A stretch of 14,611 bases of DNA from Micrococcales bacterium UBA2465 (GCA_002342255.1 DDPP01000012.1:1-14611), one strand, 5' to 3'; counted from the stretch's first letter, positions 1-8,903 are shown. Numbers and translations: made by a program. The notes: generated by a model from the letters alone, not told the origin.

Positions 1-50
1 CATAAGAGGAAATGGGTGGGGTTCTGCAGCTAGGAACCGATGCGAATGTT

Positions 51-1010
51 ATGTCTAACATCACTGAACTTCACAAACCTGTTCTGCTTCAACGCTGCCT
101 GGAGATTTTAGGCGAAGCTCTAAGCGCTGATGACGCAATCCTCGTTGATGGGACTTTAGGGCTGGCAGGTCACAGCGAGAGTTTTCTCCTTCGTTTTCCT
201 AAATTAACTTTGGTTGGTATCGACAGAGATCCCAATGCACTAAAACTTGCGGCCGAGCGTTTATCTCCTTTCGCCGGCCGCACTCATTTTGTTCAAGCGA
301 TCTATAGTGAAATTCCTGAAGTTCTTGACGAACTTGGTATTGAACAAGTAGATGCAGTTTTGCTTGACCTCGGTGTTTCCTCCATGCAATTAGACGAAGC
401 AGATCGAGGATTTGCCTATTCCCAAGATGCCCCGCTGGACATGAGAATGAACAACAGTGAAGGCAAGACCGCGCAGCAGGTGCTAAATGAATACTCTGAA
501 GAAGATTTAGCAAGAATCTTCAAGATTTACGGTGAAGAGCGGTATGCAAAACCTATCGCTAAGAAGATTGTTCAGCAGAGAGATGTTTCTCCTTTCACTC
601 GCAGCAAACAACTCACTGATCTAATTGCCAAGGTAGTCCCATTTATACCCGGCAAGAGTTCTGGACATCCGGCTAAGCGAGTTTTTCAAGCACTTCGAAT
701 TGAAGTGAATGATGAACTAGAAATCCTTGAAGAAACCATCCCGCCTGTGATTCAAAGTTTGCGAGTAGGTGGCCGGGTTCTAGTTTTGTCATACCAGTCG
801 CTGGAAGATCGAATTGTCAAGCAGGCTTTTGCAGCAGCTGCCACATCTGCAACTCCGCTCGACTTACCAATCGAGCTACCTGAGGATGCTCCAGTAATCA
901 AACTTCTTGTCCGCGGCGCGGAAAAAGCTTCGGATGCAGAAATTCAAGAAAACCCAAGATCCGCTTCGGTACGTTTACGTGCTGCAGAAAAGATAAGGAA
1001 AGCAGCATGA
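51..1010 (+). CDS. rsmH: 16S rRNA (cytosine-1402-N4)-methyltransferase RsmH
   Basis: RsmH (MraW) uses S-adenosylmethionine to methylate N4 of C1402 in the 16S rRNA decoding centre. It is normally the second dcw gene, after mraZ. With the start at 51 the protein has 319 residues, the usual family length. Visible motifs are the N-terminal HKPVLL (8-13), the SAM-binding loop VDGTLGLAGHSE (32-43), DLGVSSMQLDEADRGF (106-121), PLDMRM (128-133), HPAKRVFQALRIEVNDEL (206-223) and LSYQSLEDR (246-254). Most bacteria have SFHSLEDR at the last site; the YQ form is one I associate with Microbacteriaceae. An in-frame ATG at 12 would add 13 residues, but its purine-rich GAGGA (6-10) lies only one base upstream and family homology begins at the second Met, so I prefer 51. 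The stop overlaps the ftsL start (ATGA). Function is very secure; the exact start is less so. Confidence 0.96.
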   Translation: MSNITELHKPVLLQRCLEILGEALSADDAILVDGTLGLAGHSESFLLRFPKLTLVGIDRDPNALKLAAERLSPFAGRTHFVQAIYSEIPEVLDELGIEQVDAVLLDLGVSSMQLDEADRGFAYSQDAPLDMRMNNSEGKTAQQVLNEYSEEDLARIFKIYGEERYAKPIAKKIVQQRDVSPFTRSKQLTDLIAKVVPFIPGKSSGHPAKRVFQALRIEVNDELEILEETIPPVIQSLRVGGRVLVLSYQSLEDRIVKQAFAAAATSATPLDLPIELPEDAPVIKLLVRGAEKASDAEIQENPRSASVRLRAAEKIRKAA

Positions 1011-1615
1011 CTATCGCCGCCAGAGCTCTCCCACTCGCAAGGCCAGTGGCCCCCAGAAGACATCTAAGACCGGTTAGCTCAACCTCAACTCCGGCTAAGC
1101 GGGTTGCAACAACAAGGTCATTGGCTAGTTCACAGAACTTGGCATCGCTTGTAAAGCGCGGAGTAATTGGACTAGTTCTGGTCCTTCTGGCAAATCTTGC
1201 GGTGGCTGCTCTATGCAATCAATCGATTTATCAGATTTCATCTTTGAAACAGCAAAATGAAGAATTAGGTACCCAGACTCAGGTGGTTCAGCAGCAGGTT
1301 GATTCGCTTCGCTCTCCTCAGAACCTCGCTAATAGTGCAAGATCGCTCGGGATGATTGTTAACTCCAATCCAGTCTTCTTGAAAGTTGCAACTGGAAAAG
1401 TTTTAGGTTCGGCACAGGCAGCATCATTTAGTTCCGCAAGCGCAATCTCAAGCAACCTGATTGCCAATGCCGCACTTATTTCCAGAAGTAATCCAACAAA
1501 ATCGACTGCTCCAACCATGGACATTCCCACTTCCACGAGTGTCAAAAGTCTAAAAACTGGTGCTGTCCAAGTAGTTTTACCTAGTGTAGGTATTCCAGCG
1601 TCTCCAACACACTGA
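1007..1615 (+). CDS. ftsL: Cell division protein FtsL-like (bitopic divisome scaffold)
   Basis: FtsL is a small single-pass membrane protein that pairs with FtsB/DivIC and FtsQ and helps activate FtsW-FtsI. The 202-residue product has a basic, Pro/Arg-rich cytoplasmic N-terminus (1-50), one membrane helix (about 52-70), and a short Gln-rich coiled-coil-like segment (about 76-103). Next come SPQNLANSARSLGM (103-116) and NSNPVFLKV (119-127), the usual end of the actinobacterial FtsL domain. A Ser/Ala/Thr-rich tail (135-202) follows that I cannot assign. Assignment rests on position between rsmH and ftsI plus this topology, because FtsL sequences are poorly conserved. The ATG sits in an ATGA overlap with rsmH and follows AAGGAA (995-1000) at a spacing of 6. 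Residues 20-50 and the tail are low-complexity. Confidence 0.88.
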   Translation: MTIAARALPLARPVAPRRHLRPVSSTSTPAKRVATTRSLASSQNLASLVKRGVIGLVLVLLANLAVAALCNQSIYQISSLKQQNEELGTQTQVVQQQVDSLRSPQNLANSARSLGMIVNSNPVFLKVATGKVLGSAQAASFSSASAISSNLIANAALISRSNPTKSTAPTMDIPTSTSVKSLKTGAVQVVLPSVGIPASPTH

Positions 1616-1635
1616 CGAACTAGGTAGGTTGCCTC

Positions 1636-3384
1636 GTGCACACAAGAATCACTGATCGAAGGCTGAAGTTTTTCACCTTTCTGGTCTTGTTGGTGATTTT
1701 CATCTTCATTGGAAGATTAGTTTGGTTTCAAGTAATCGCGGCTCCTGAGTTGAATCGAGAGTCGTCCCAAGCGCTTGTGAAAAACCATGACATTAAGGCT
1801 ATTCGAGGTGAAATAACCGACGCTGAAGGTAACATCCTTGCCTCAACCGTATTGAGTTGGGACATTAACATCGATCCGTTGAATGCCGGACCTGTCGTGT
1901 TAGATATCAATGGAACTAAGACTGCTTTCACAAAAGAGCAAATCGCTCAAAAGCTCGCCGACATTCTACGCGAGCCAGCAAATGACATCCTGACTAAAAT
2001 GTCTGGAACTTCCAGATATGCAAGTTTGAAGCGTGATGTTTCTGCCAGCACTTTCATCCAACTAAAACAACTCGACATACCCTGGGTTTACTACGATGAG
2101 AACCAATCTCGGCATTACTCAAATGGAGCTGTCGCAGGAAACCTTCTTGGATTTGTTGGTTCAGACGGGACTGCTTTGGCAGGCCTAGAACGGACTATGA
2201 ACTCCTGTTTGGCTGGTACTGATGGTAAAGAAACCTATGTTCAAGGTGCCGACTGGATCAAAATTCCATCTTCCATTCAAACCATTGTTCCAGTCAAAGA
2301 TGGTGGCGATGTTATGATGACCATCAACCAAGATTTGCAATATGCAGCGCAACAGGAGATGGCGGCTACCGTGCGTCGATTGAAGGCCGATTGGGCAAGC
2401 GCGATTGTTATTGAAGTAAAGACCGGAAGAATTTTAGCTGCTGCTGAAGCTCCTTCCGTTGATCCTAACAATCCTGGTGGAGTTGGACCGCAAAATAGAC
2501 ACTCAAGAATATTCCAAGCGGCATTTGAGCCAGGTTCGATTCTAAAAACTGTTGCTGCGTCAACTGCCATTGATGTTGGCAAGGCTACACCTCAGACTCA
2601 CGTAGTTGCTCCAGACAGATTGAGGATGCCTTGGGGGCAGTGGATCAATGATGCTGAAATCCATAAACCAGAAAAACTAACCCTGGCCGGAGTTTTGATG
2701 AATTCATCTAACACTGGGCTAGTTCAAATTGGTGGAAAAGTTGACTCTGCAACCAGATATGAATACATGAAGAAATTTGGCATGGGCGTAAAGACAGGGG
2801 TGAACTTCGAGGGTGAATCAACAGGGCTGCTATCGAATTACAAGTCCTGGGACAAGATGACAGACAAGGTTGTCATGTTTGGTCAAGGTGTTTCATTGAC
2901 TCCTATTCAAACAGCCATGATTTATCAAGCTATCGCCAATAAGGGTGTTCGGTTATCGCCAGTTTTAGTGGATGGTTGTCGTGATCGAAGTGGAAATTTG
3001 ACTAGGACCTCGGTCCCCGGTCCAACTAGGGTGATCAGCGAGAGTACAGCGAAGCAGACTATAGATATGTTGGAAAAGGTAGTTGAGCTTGGACCGATCG
3101 GTAAAACTGCAAGAATTCCTGGCTATCGAATTGCCGGTAAGACTGGTACCGCTCAAATTGCTGAGGGAAGAGGTTATGGACGATTGCATGCCGTGTCATT
3201 TGTCGGTATGGCACCAGCAGACGATCCACAGTATGTGGTGGCGGTCACAGCCTATAAATCGAGAACCGTCAGTAACTCTCTGGGTGCGACACCTGGTTTT
3301 GTGGCGATCATGAAGCAGGTCTTGAAGACTTATAAGGTTCCACCGTCTACGACGAAGTCAGCAGACATTCCGGTGAAGTGGTAG
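1636..3384 (+). CDS. ftsI: Septal peptidoglycan transpeptidase FtsI (class B PBP, PBP3)
   Basis: FtsI crosslinks stem peptides in new septal peptidoglycan and works with the glycosyltransferase FtsW. The 582-residue protein has a short basic cytoplasmic end, one membrane anchor (about 10-32), and a class B PBP dimerisation domain beginning near IRGEITDAEGNILA (56-69). The transpeptidase domain follows, with the three penicillin-binding motifs intact: SILK (Ser301 nucleophile, Lys304), SSN (357-359) and KTGT (502-505). There is no PASTA domain. The start is a GTG, supported by AGGTAGG (1622-1628) 7 bases upstream and by the membrane anchor beginning 10 residues in; the gap after ftsL is 20 bases. 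The gene ends at 3384, just before murE. Family assignment is secure. A role in elongation rather than division is unlikely given its position between ftsL and murE. Confidence 0.97.
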   Translation: MHTRITDRRLKFFTFLVLLVIFIFIGRLVWFQVIAAPELNRESSQALVKNHDIKAIRGEITDAEGNILASTVLSWDINIDPLNAGPVVLDINGTKTAFTKEQIAQKLADILREPANDILTKMSGTSRYASLKRDVSASTFIQLKQLDIPWVYYDENQSRHYSNGAVAGNLLGFVGSDGTALAGLERTMNSCLAGTDGKETYVQGADWIKIPSSIQTIVPVKDGGDVMMTINQDLQYAAQQEMAATVRRLKADWASAIVIEVKTGRILAAAEAPSVDPNNPGGVGPQNRHSRIFQAAFEPGSILKTVAASTAIDVGKATPQTHVVAPDRLRMPWGQWINDAEIHKPEKLTLAGVLMNSSNTGLVQIGGKVDSATRYEYMKKFGMGVKTGVNFEGESTGLLSNYKSWDKMTDKVVMFGQGVSLTPIQTAMIYQAIANKGVRLSPVLVDGCRDRSGNLTRTSVPGPTRVISESTAKQTIDMLEKVVELGPIGKTARIPGYRIAGKTGTAQIAEGRGYGRLHAVSFVGMAPADDPQYVVAVTAYKSRTVSNSLGATPGFVAIMKQVLKTYKVPPSTTKSADIPVKW

Positions 3385-3386
3385 CC

Positions 3387-4928
3387 ATGGAAATCAATCA
3401 AGCCATTCCACCAATTCTTCGTCCAAATAAGGTCAAGCCAATTTCCTTCAGAGCATTGACGGATCACTTTAGTCTTTCCGCTTCAGTCGGAGAAGCTCAA
3501 CTGACCGGCATCAGTATGAATACCGCAGATCTCAGACCAGGTGACCTTTTTGTCGCGATGCCTGGATTGAAGACCCACGGCGCTAAATACCTAGCCAAAG
3601 CGGTTGAACTTGGCGCAGTTGCTGTGATTAGTGATCGCGAAGGTTTAGAACTTATTGGTGAAACGGATATTCCAAGTGCTCAATTGGAAAACCCGAGAGA
3701 ACACCTTGGCGAATTAGCTGCTTTTGTCTATGGTAACGAACCAGGGAATATGCCGTTACTTTTTGGAACGACCGGCACCAATGGTAAGACTTCAACGACC
3801 TATTTGCTTGAGGCAATCTTGCGCCAGATTGGCAGAGTTACCGGACTAACTTCGACAGCGGAAAGACACATTGCAGGCGAAATTATTGTTTCTAGATTGA
3901 CTACTCCGGAGTCAACTGAAATGCACGCCTTGATAGCCAGAATGCGGGAAAAAGGGGTTACCGATATCGCGATTGAGGTTTCTGCCCAAGCCCTGACCCA
4001 ACTGCGGGTTGACGGTATGCAGTTCGATGTTGTTGGTTTCACAAATTTGACCCACGATCACTTTGATGACTACGACGGGTTTGAGGATTACCTGAGAGCT
4101 AAAGCAAAACTATTCACCAAGGCAAAAGCACTTCGGGGTGTGGTTTGTTTAGACACCGAATATGGTCAACGTATCGTTGAGCTCAGCGAAGTCCCTACCA
4201 AGACAATCAGCAGTGTTGAGGGTGTTGTTGCCGACTGGAAGGTCACCGTAACTGCGGAATTACCCGATAAGACCGAATTCAACTTGACTGCGCCAGATGG
4301 CACACAGCTTGCCACTTCAGTGCCACTACTAGGTTCGCATATGGCGCTGGATGCTGGTTTGGCAATTGCCATGATTGTTGAAGCTGGATATTCGATTGAA
4401 CTGATCAAGTCTTCAATTGCCGAAGGCATTGAAGCATATTTACCAGGTCGCACGGAATTAGTTTCACCAACAGGAGCTCCGAATGTCTATGTTGACTTTG
4501 GTCACTCACCAGATGCCTTTGCAAAAACTTTAGCCGCGGTGCGCAAGGTCACGACCGGTAAAGTTTTGATGCTTTTTGGGGCGGATGGCGATCGTGATGC
4601 CAGTAAACGTCCAGACATGGCCAAGGTGGCAGCCGATGGCTGTGACATTTTGGTGATTACAGATCACCACCCGAGGTTCGAAAACCCAGCAAACATCAGA
4701 AAAATCCTCGTCGAGTCTGCCTCGTCACATCGACCAGAGCTTGAAGTTTATGAAGTGTCTTCGCCCGAAGCGGCGATTAGGCTAGCGGTTTCTCTAGTTT
4801 CACCCGGGGATGCTATTTTGTGGGCAGGACCAGGGCACCAAGACTATCGAGACATCGAAGGAGTTCGAACACCTTACTCGGCCAGAGCCGAAGCCAGAGC
4901 CGCCCTTGCAGAGGCAGGTTACCGATGA
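3387..4928 (+). CDS. murE: UDP-MurNAc-tripeptide synthetase MurE (third-residue amino acid ligase)
   Basis: MurE ligates the third stem-peptide residue (meso-DAP, L-Lys or another diamino acid) to UDP-MurNAc-L-Ala-D-Glu using ATP. From ATG 3387 it has 513 residues in the three-domain Mur ligase layout: UDP-binding domain (about 1-115), ATP-binding central domain with P-loop TGTNGKTST (129-137), and C-terminal domain with GHSPDA (372-377), GADGDRD (398-404) and GPGHQDYRDI (481-490). The segment that usually reads DNPR in meso-DAP enzymes reads HHPR here (427-430, within TDHHPR). SSHAL is replaced by SAQAL (199-203), and THDHFDDY (222-229) replaces the common SRDHLDYH. Acceptor specificity is therefore uncertain. 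A GTG at 3378 overlapping ftsI is an alternative start, but GGTGAAG (3372-3378) is better placed for ATG 3387. The stop overlaps murF by 4 bases. Confidence 0.95.
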   Translation: MEINQAIPPILRPNKVKPISFRALTDHFSLSASVGEAQLTGISMNTADLRPGDLFVAMPGLKTHGAKYLAKAVELGAVAVISDREGLELIGETDIPSAQLENPREHLGELAAFVYGNEPGNMPLLFGTTGTNGKTSTTYLLEAILRQIGRVTGLTSTAERHIAGEIIVSRLTTPESTEMHALIARMREKGVTDIAIEVSAQALTQLRVDGMQFDVVGFTNLTHDHFDDYDGFEDYLRAKAKLFTKAKALRGVVCLDTEYGQRIVELSEVPTKTISSVEGVVADWKVTVTAELPDKTEFNLTAPDGTQLATSVPLLGSHMALDAGLAIAMIVEAGYSIELIKSSIAEGIEAYLPGRTELVSPTGAPNVYVDFGHSPDAFAKTLAAVRKVTTGKVLMLFGADGDRDASKRPDMAKVAADGCDILVITDHHPRFENPANIRKILVESASSHRPELEVYEVSSPEAAIRLAVSLVSPGDAILWAGPGHQDYRDIEGVRTPYSARAEARAALAEAGYR

Positions 4929-6325
4929 TCAGTTTGACAGTTGCTGAAATCGCCAAAGCTATCAATGGCAGGGTAGTTGGCGACGGGACAGTCATGATTA
5001 CTGGAACTGTTGAGACCGATTCTAGGATTTGCAAACCTGGCTCGTTATTTGTTGCCAAACCCGGTGAGGCAACTGATGGACATTTGTTCATCCCGAATGC
5101 CATGGTGAACGGTGCGAATGCAGCCATTGTCGAATATGAAACCAACACAGAGTTGACTCAAATAGTCGTTGAAGATTCTGTCCTCGCCCTTGGACTTTTA
5201 GCCAAATTTGTAGTTGCCGAGGTAAGAGCTAAAGGTAATCTGCAGGTTATCGCAGTGACCGGATCGAATGGTAAGACCACAACCAAAAACATGCTCAGAA
5301 CAATTCTCAGTAAATTCGGAAACACCGTTGCCCCTGAAGAATCATTTAACAATGAGGTTGGCGCTCCTTACTCAATGTTGAAAATTGATCAATCAACTCA
5401 ATATCTGGTTCTCGAATATGGAGCTGGCGGCCTAGGCAGCATTGCTTATCTAGTTGGACTTTGCCAACCAGATATCGCAATCGAACTCAAGGTTGGGTTA
5501 GCTCATGTCGGTGAATTTGGTGGAATTGAAATAACGGAAAAAATCAAGGCCGAGTTAGTAACGGATCTGCCAGTAGCAGCATTAGCGCTTTTGAATTTCG
5601 ATGACCCAAGAGTTAGGAAAATGCAAGAGATGACTCAGGCTTCGGTTCGAAGCTTTGCTATCGAAAGTAATGCTACCTATCGTGCTACCGAAGTTGGTAT
5701 GAGTTTTGCGGGAACTCACTTCACATTCTCATCACCAAATAACCAGCCGCTGCCGGTGACGCTCAAGATTATCGGTGAGCACCAAATATATAATGCCCTG
5801 GCAGCTTTAGCAGTTGCCGTTGAGTTAGGTTTGGATCTAAAAGTTGCCTCCGAAGCATTAGAGTCCATGGAACTGGCTGAGCGCTGGAGGATGCAGATTC
5901 TTCAAGGTGCCAATGGTCTTACTGTTATCAACGATGCATACAACGCAAGCCCTGATTCCATGCGAGCGGGACTAACCGCCCTTGCTGAACTGGGCAGGCA
6001 AACCGGTCGGCGAACTGTTGCCGTCCTTGGTGAAATGGCCGAACTGGGTCAATACTCAGCTGACGAACACGATTCGATAGGAAGGCTAGTGGTCAGACTA
6101 AACATTGGTCAACTAGTGGTGGTCGGCGCAGGAGCAAAACTAATTCACATGGGTGCTTCACTGGAGGGATCATGGGATGGCGAATCCAGATTTTTTGATG
6201 AAATCTCCACGGCAACTGAATATTTGCGTGGGATGCTAAGTGGTGAAGAGATAGTTCTAGTGAAGTCATCCAAGAGTGCGAATCTTCGCTACTTAGGTGA
6301 CGACTTGATTGAGGAGAAGCCATGA
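4925..6325 (+). CDS. murF: UDP-MurNAc-pentapeptide synthetase MurF
   Basis: MurF adds D-Ala-D-Ala to UDP-MurNAc-tripeptide, the last cytoplasmic step before lipid I. The 466-residue protein starts with MISLTVAEIAKAI, typical of MurF, at an ATG overlapping the murE stop (ATGA). The open frame extends about 105 bases further upstream, but that part lies inside murE and encodes no family sequence. The N-terminal substrate domain includes TDSR (31-34) and the GSLFVAKPGEATDGH stretch (39-53). The P-loop TGSNGKTTT is at 112-120. The central domain has an LKVGLAHVGEFGG segment, and the C-terminal domain has NDAYNASPDSMRAGL and AVLGEMAELG, all typical of MurF. The ribosome binding site is weak (GCAGG, 4914-4918), which fits translational coupling to murE. 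The stop overlaps the mraY start. Confidence 0.96.
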   Translation: MISLTVAEIAKAINGRVVGDGTVMITGTVETDSRICKPGSLFVAKPGEATDGHLFIPNAMVNGANAAIVEYETNTELTQIVVEDSVLALGLLAKFVVAEVRAKGNLQVIAVTGSNGKTTTKNMLRTILSKFGNTVAPEESFNNEVGAPYSMLKIDQSTQYLVLEYGAGGLGSIAYLVGLCQPDIAIELKVGLAHVGEFGGIEITEKIKAELVTDLPVAALALLNFDDPRVRKMQEMTQASVRSFAIESNATYRATEVGMSFAGTHFTFSSPNNQPLPVTLKIIGEHQIYNALAALAVAVELGLDLKVASEALESMELAERWRMQILQGANGLTVINDAYNASPDSMRAGLTALAELGRQTGRRTVAVLGEMAELGQYSADEHDSIGRLVVRLNIGQLVVVGAGAKLIHMGASLEGSWDGESRFFDEISTATEYLRGMLSGEEIVLVKSSKSANLRYLGDDLIEEKP

Positions 6326-7452
6326 GAGCACTGCTGCTAGCTGGCTTTTTAGGTTTAGTCCTAGTTCTGATACTCACTCCAACTTTGATTTGGTTGTTTC
6401 GAAAGCTGCAGTGGGGTCAAGTTATTCGTGTTGATGGGCCAAACAGCCATCAAACCAAACGTGGCACCCCCAACATGGGAGGAATAGCCATAATACTTAG
6501 TTCAGTTACTGGCTATTTTTTGGCAAAAGCCATAAACGGAGAAACTCCAACTTCATCGGCATTGCTAATCATTTTTATGATGATTGGACTGGGCTCAGTT
6601 GGTTTCCTGGATGATTTTCTCAAGGTAAGAAAGCAAAACAGCGCTGGATTGCCAGGAGTGTTTAAAATACTGGGCCAATTGGTAGTTTCCGGAATATTTG
6701 CCTTTATTGCAATTCGCACCACTGACGGGTTCGGTTTCACCTCAGCGTCAACCGAGATATCCATCTTTAGAGATACTGGTTTTGATCTCATGAAAATTGC
6801 TCCATCATCTTGGGGTGAAATATCTATCTGGATTGGTGGTTTGGTTTTTTTACTCTGGATCTGTTTAATCGTTACCAGTGCATCTAATGGCGTGAACTTA
6901 ACCGACGGGCTTGATGGTTTAGCTACCGGTTCTTTAGTCATGTCGATCGGAGCCTTTGCGGTGATCGGTTTTTGGAAATTCAACCAGGCTTGTGACTTGA
7001 CTAACGTTGCTCCAAACTGTTACCAAACCAGCAATCCTTTAGACCTAGCTGTTGTAGCTGCCGGAATAGTTGGATCACTTATTGGTTTTCTTTGGTTCAA
7101 CACCAACCCAGCGCAAATTTTCATGGGGGACAGTGGTTCGCTCGGTCTGGGTGGGGCACTCGCAGCTTTAGCCATACTCTCCAGAACAGAAATTTTGTTA
7201 GTACTAGTCGGCGGTCTCTATGCAATCGAAGCTGGTTCAGTTATCTTGCAGCGTGGGGTATACAAGATCACTAAATGGACCACTGGCCGGCCGAAAAGAA
7301 TTATCTTGATGAGTCCACTGCACCACCACTTTGAAGAAAAAGGTTGGAACGAAGTAACCGTGGTAGTCAGATTCTGGATTATCTGCGGTCTATTGGTTTT
7401 GGCAGGAATCGGACTGTTCTACGTTGAGTGGATTTATGGTTCAGTGGCATGA
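6322..7452 (+). CDS. mraY: Phospho-N-acetylmuramoyl-pentapeptide transferase MraY
   Basis: MraY is the polytopic membrane enzyme that transfers phospho-MurNAc-pentapeptide from UDP to undecaprenyl phosphate, making lipid I on the inner face of the membrane. The protein has 376 residues and about ten hydrophobic segments. Family motifs are HQTKRGTPNMGG (43-54), the DDFLK active-site cluster (97-101, tandem Asp), NGVNLTDGLDGLA (189-201, with Asp195), FMGDSGSLGLGG (267-278, with Asp270) and the cytoplasmic SPLHHHFE (331-338). Asn51 takes the place of the more usual Thr in RGTPTMGG, a mild change. The ATG is preceded by GAGGAG (6311-6316) at a spacing of 5, one of the clearer ribosome binding sites in the run, and overlaps the murF stop. 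The gene overlaps murD by 4 bases at its 3' end. Confidence 0.97.
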   Translation: MRALLLAGFLGLVLVLILTPTLIWLFRKLQWGQVIRVDGPNSHQTKRGTPNMGGIAIILSSVTGYFLAKAINGETPTSSALLIIFMMIGLGSVGFLDDFLKVRKQNSAGLPGVFKILGQLVVSGIFAFIAIRTTDGFGFTSASTEISIFRDTGFDLMKIAPSSWGEISIWIGGLVFLLWICLIVTSASNGVNLTDGLDGLATGSLVMSIGAFAVIGFWKFNQACDLTNVAPNCYQTSNPLDLAVVAAGIVGSLIGFLWFNTNPAQIFMGDSGSLGLGGALAALAILSRTEILLVLVGGLYAIEAGSVILQRGVYKITKWTTGRPKRIILMSPLHHHFEEKGWNEVTVVVRFWIICGLLVLAGIGLFYVEWIYGSVA

Positions 7453-8903
7453 CCGATCTAGATTTACTGCAAAGTTGGAATTCTGACTGGTCCAAAACTA
7501 AGTTTTTAGTTTTTGGACTTGGAGTGAGCGGTTTCGCTGTTGCTGACACGCTACAAGAATTGGACGCCCAATTACTTGTCATCTCCGATAAAGCGACCGA
7601 TGAGAATCGGGACATGCTTGAAGTTTTGGGAATAGCAAGCTCCATAGGAGCGAGCCACGCGGCAAATTTGGAGATGTTGGCTGAGTTTGCTCCCGACGTG
7701 CTGGTTGTTTCACCAGGTATTAGACCAGATAACGAGTTTTTACAAGCCGCTTTGAACAGGTCTGTCACGGTTTGGACCGATTTCGATTTAGCCTGGCGGA
7801 TTAGAGATAAGTGGGGTTTTTCGTCTCAGTGGCTTTGCATTACTGGAACCAACGGTAAAACTACCGTGACCCAGATGGTAGAGACCATTATGCGTTCGGC
7901 TGGGATTCGGGCGGTTGCCTGTGGGAACATCGGCTATTCAATTTTGGATGCCATCAGAGACCCAGCCGAATTTGAAGCTTTAGTAGTAGAAATGTCCAGC
8001 TTTCAACTGCATCACACGAATTACTTTGAGCCTCTGGTGAGCGCAGTATTAAACGTTGCCGATGACCATTTGGATTGGCATGGATCTTTTGACGCCTATG
8101 CTGCGGCTAAGGGAAAGATTTATAACAATACCAAGGCTGTCTGCGTTTACAACTCGAGGGATGAAATCAGCTTCGGCCTGATGAAAAAATCAGAGAATAC
8201 CACTCAAGCCCAAGCCGTCGGTTTTACTAGATTCACCCCAACTCCGAATGAAATTGGTTGGGTGGAAGACATACTTGTTGATCGAGCATTTGTCGATACC
8301 GTTGACTACGCAGATGAGTTGGCAACTATTGGCGACTTAAAGAAAATTCCAGTTATATCTCCACACTTACTAGAGAACGTTGCTGCCGCTGCGGCCATTG
8401 TTCGGGCGGCTGGAGTGCAACCTGCTGAGATAGCAGCCGGTCTAGGAAATTTCAAATTGGACGCACACCGAATTCAGTTGGTGTTAGAAAAAGATGGCAT
8501 CCAATGGGTTGATGATTCCAAAGCAACTAATCCACACGCAGCCGATGCAGCGCTTTCGAGTTTTGATTCAGTGGTTTGGGTAGTTGGCGGCCTTCTAAAA
8601 GGTGTTGACATGTCAGAACTTATTGCTAAACATTCTGCAAAGTTAAAAACCGCAATCATCATTGGTAAAGAACGTCATCAGGTTTTAGCAGCATTGGCCC
8701 AACATTCTCCAGGAACTCAGGTATTCGAAATTGAAAGTGATTTAGTTATGGAATCGGTAGTTGGAATAGCCAGCTCAGTGGCCAGCTCCGGCGACACAGT
8801 TTTGCTTGCTCCGGCTGCCGCCTCGATGGATCAATTTATCGATTACGCAGATCGTGGAAATTCTTTCCAAGCTGCAGTATTGAAGGAACACGGTAATGGC
8901 TAG
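7449..8903 (+). CDS. murD: UDP-MurNAc-L-alanine:D-glutamate ligase MurD
   Basis: MurD adds D-Glu to UDP-MurNAc-L-Ala. From ATG 7449 the protein has 484 residues. An N-terminal Rossmann-like UDP-binding domain carries FGLGVSG (22-28). The central ATPase domain has P-loop GTNGKTT (133-139), then GNIG, EMSSFQLH and NVADDHLDWHG. The C-terminal domain carries DDSKATNPHAA and VVGGLLKGVDM, both diagnostic of MurD within the Mur ligase family. An in-frame ATG at 7428 would add seven residues lying inside mraY; the start at 7449 forms the same ATGA overlap seen at neighbouring junctions, so I prefer it. No strong ribosome binding site precedes it, consistent with coupling to mraY. The 3' end overlaps ftsW by 8 bases. 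Confidence 0.96.
   Translation: MTDLDLLQSWNSDWSKTKFLVFGLGVSGFAVADTLQELDAQLLVISDKATDENRDMLEVLGIASSIGASHAANLEMLAEFAPDVLVVSPGIRPDNEFLQAALNRSVTVWTDFDLAWRIRDKWGFSSQWLCITGTNGKTTVTQMVETIMRSAGIRAVACGNIGYSILDAIRDPAEFEALVVEMSSFQLHHTNYFEPLVSAVLNVADDHLDWHGSFDAYAAAKGKIYNNTKAVCVYNSRDEISFGLMKKSENTTQAQAVGFTRFTPTPNEIGWVEDILVDRAFVDTVDYADELATIGDLKKIPVISPHLLENVAAAAAIVRAAGVQPAEIAAGLGNFKLDAHRIQLVLEKDGIQWVDDSKATNPHAADAALSSFDSVVWVVGGLLKGVDMSELIAKHSAKLKTAIIIGKERHQVLAALAQHSPGTQVFEIESDLVMESVVGIASSVASSGDTVLLAPAAASMDQFIDYADRGNSFQAAVLKEHGNG

Noticed and set aside
13..20. TGGGTGGG as an MraZ-binding repeat
   Set aside because: MraZ sites are TGGG-type repeats spaced about 10 bases apart upstream of mraZ; here two copies lie only 4 bases apart at the presumed rsmH start.
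4820..4924. 35-codon N-terminal extension of murF inside murE
   Set aside because: The extra residues are Arg/Ser-rich and unlike any MurF N-terminus, while the ATG at 4925 begins the canonical sequence and forms an ATGA overlap.
6513..6983. 156-codon open frame on the minus strand inside mraY
   Set aside because: The mraY frame carries all family motifs; the reverse frame has no recognisable domain and no convincing ribosome binding site.
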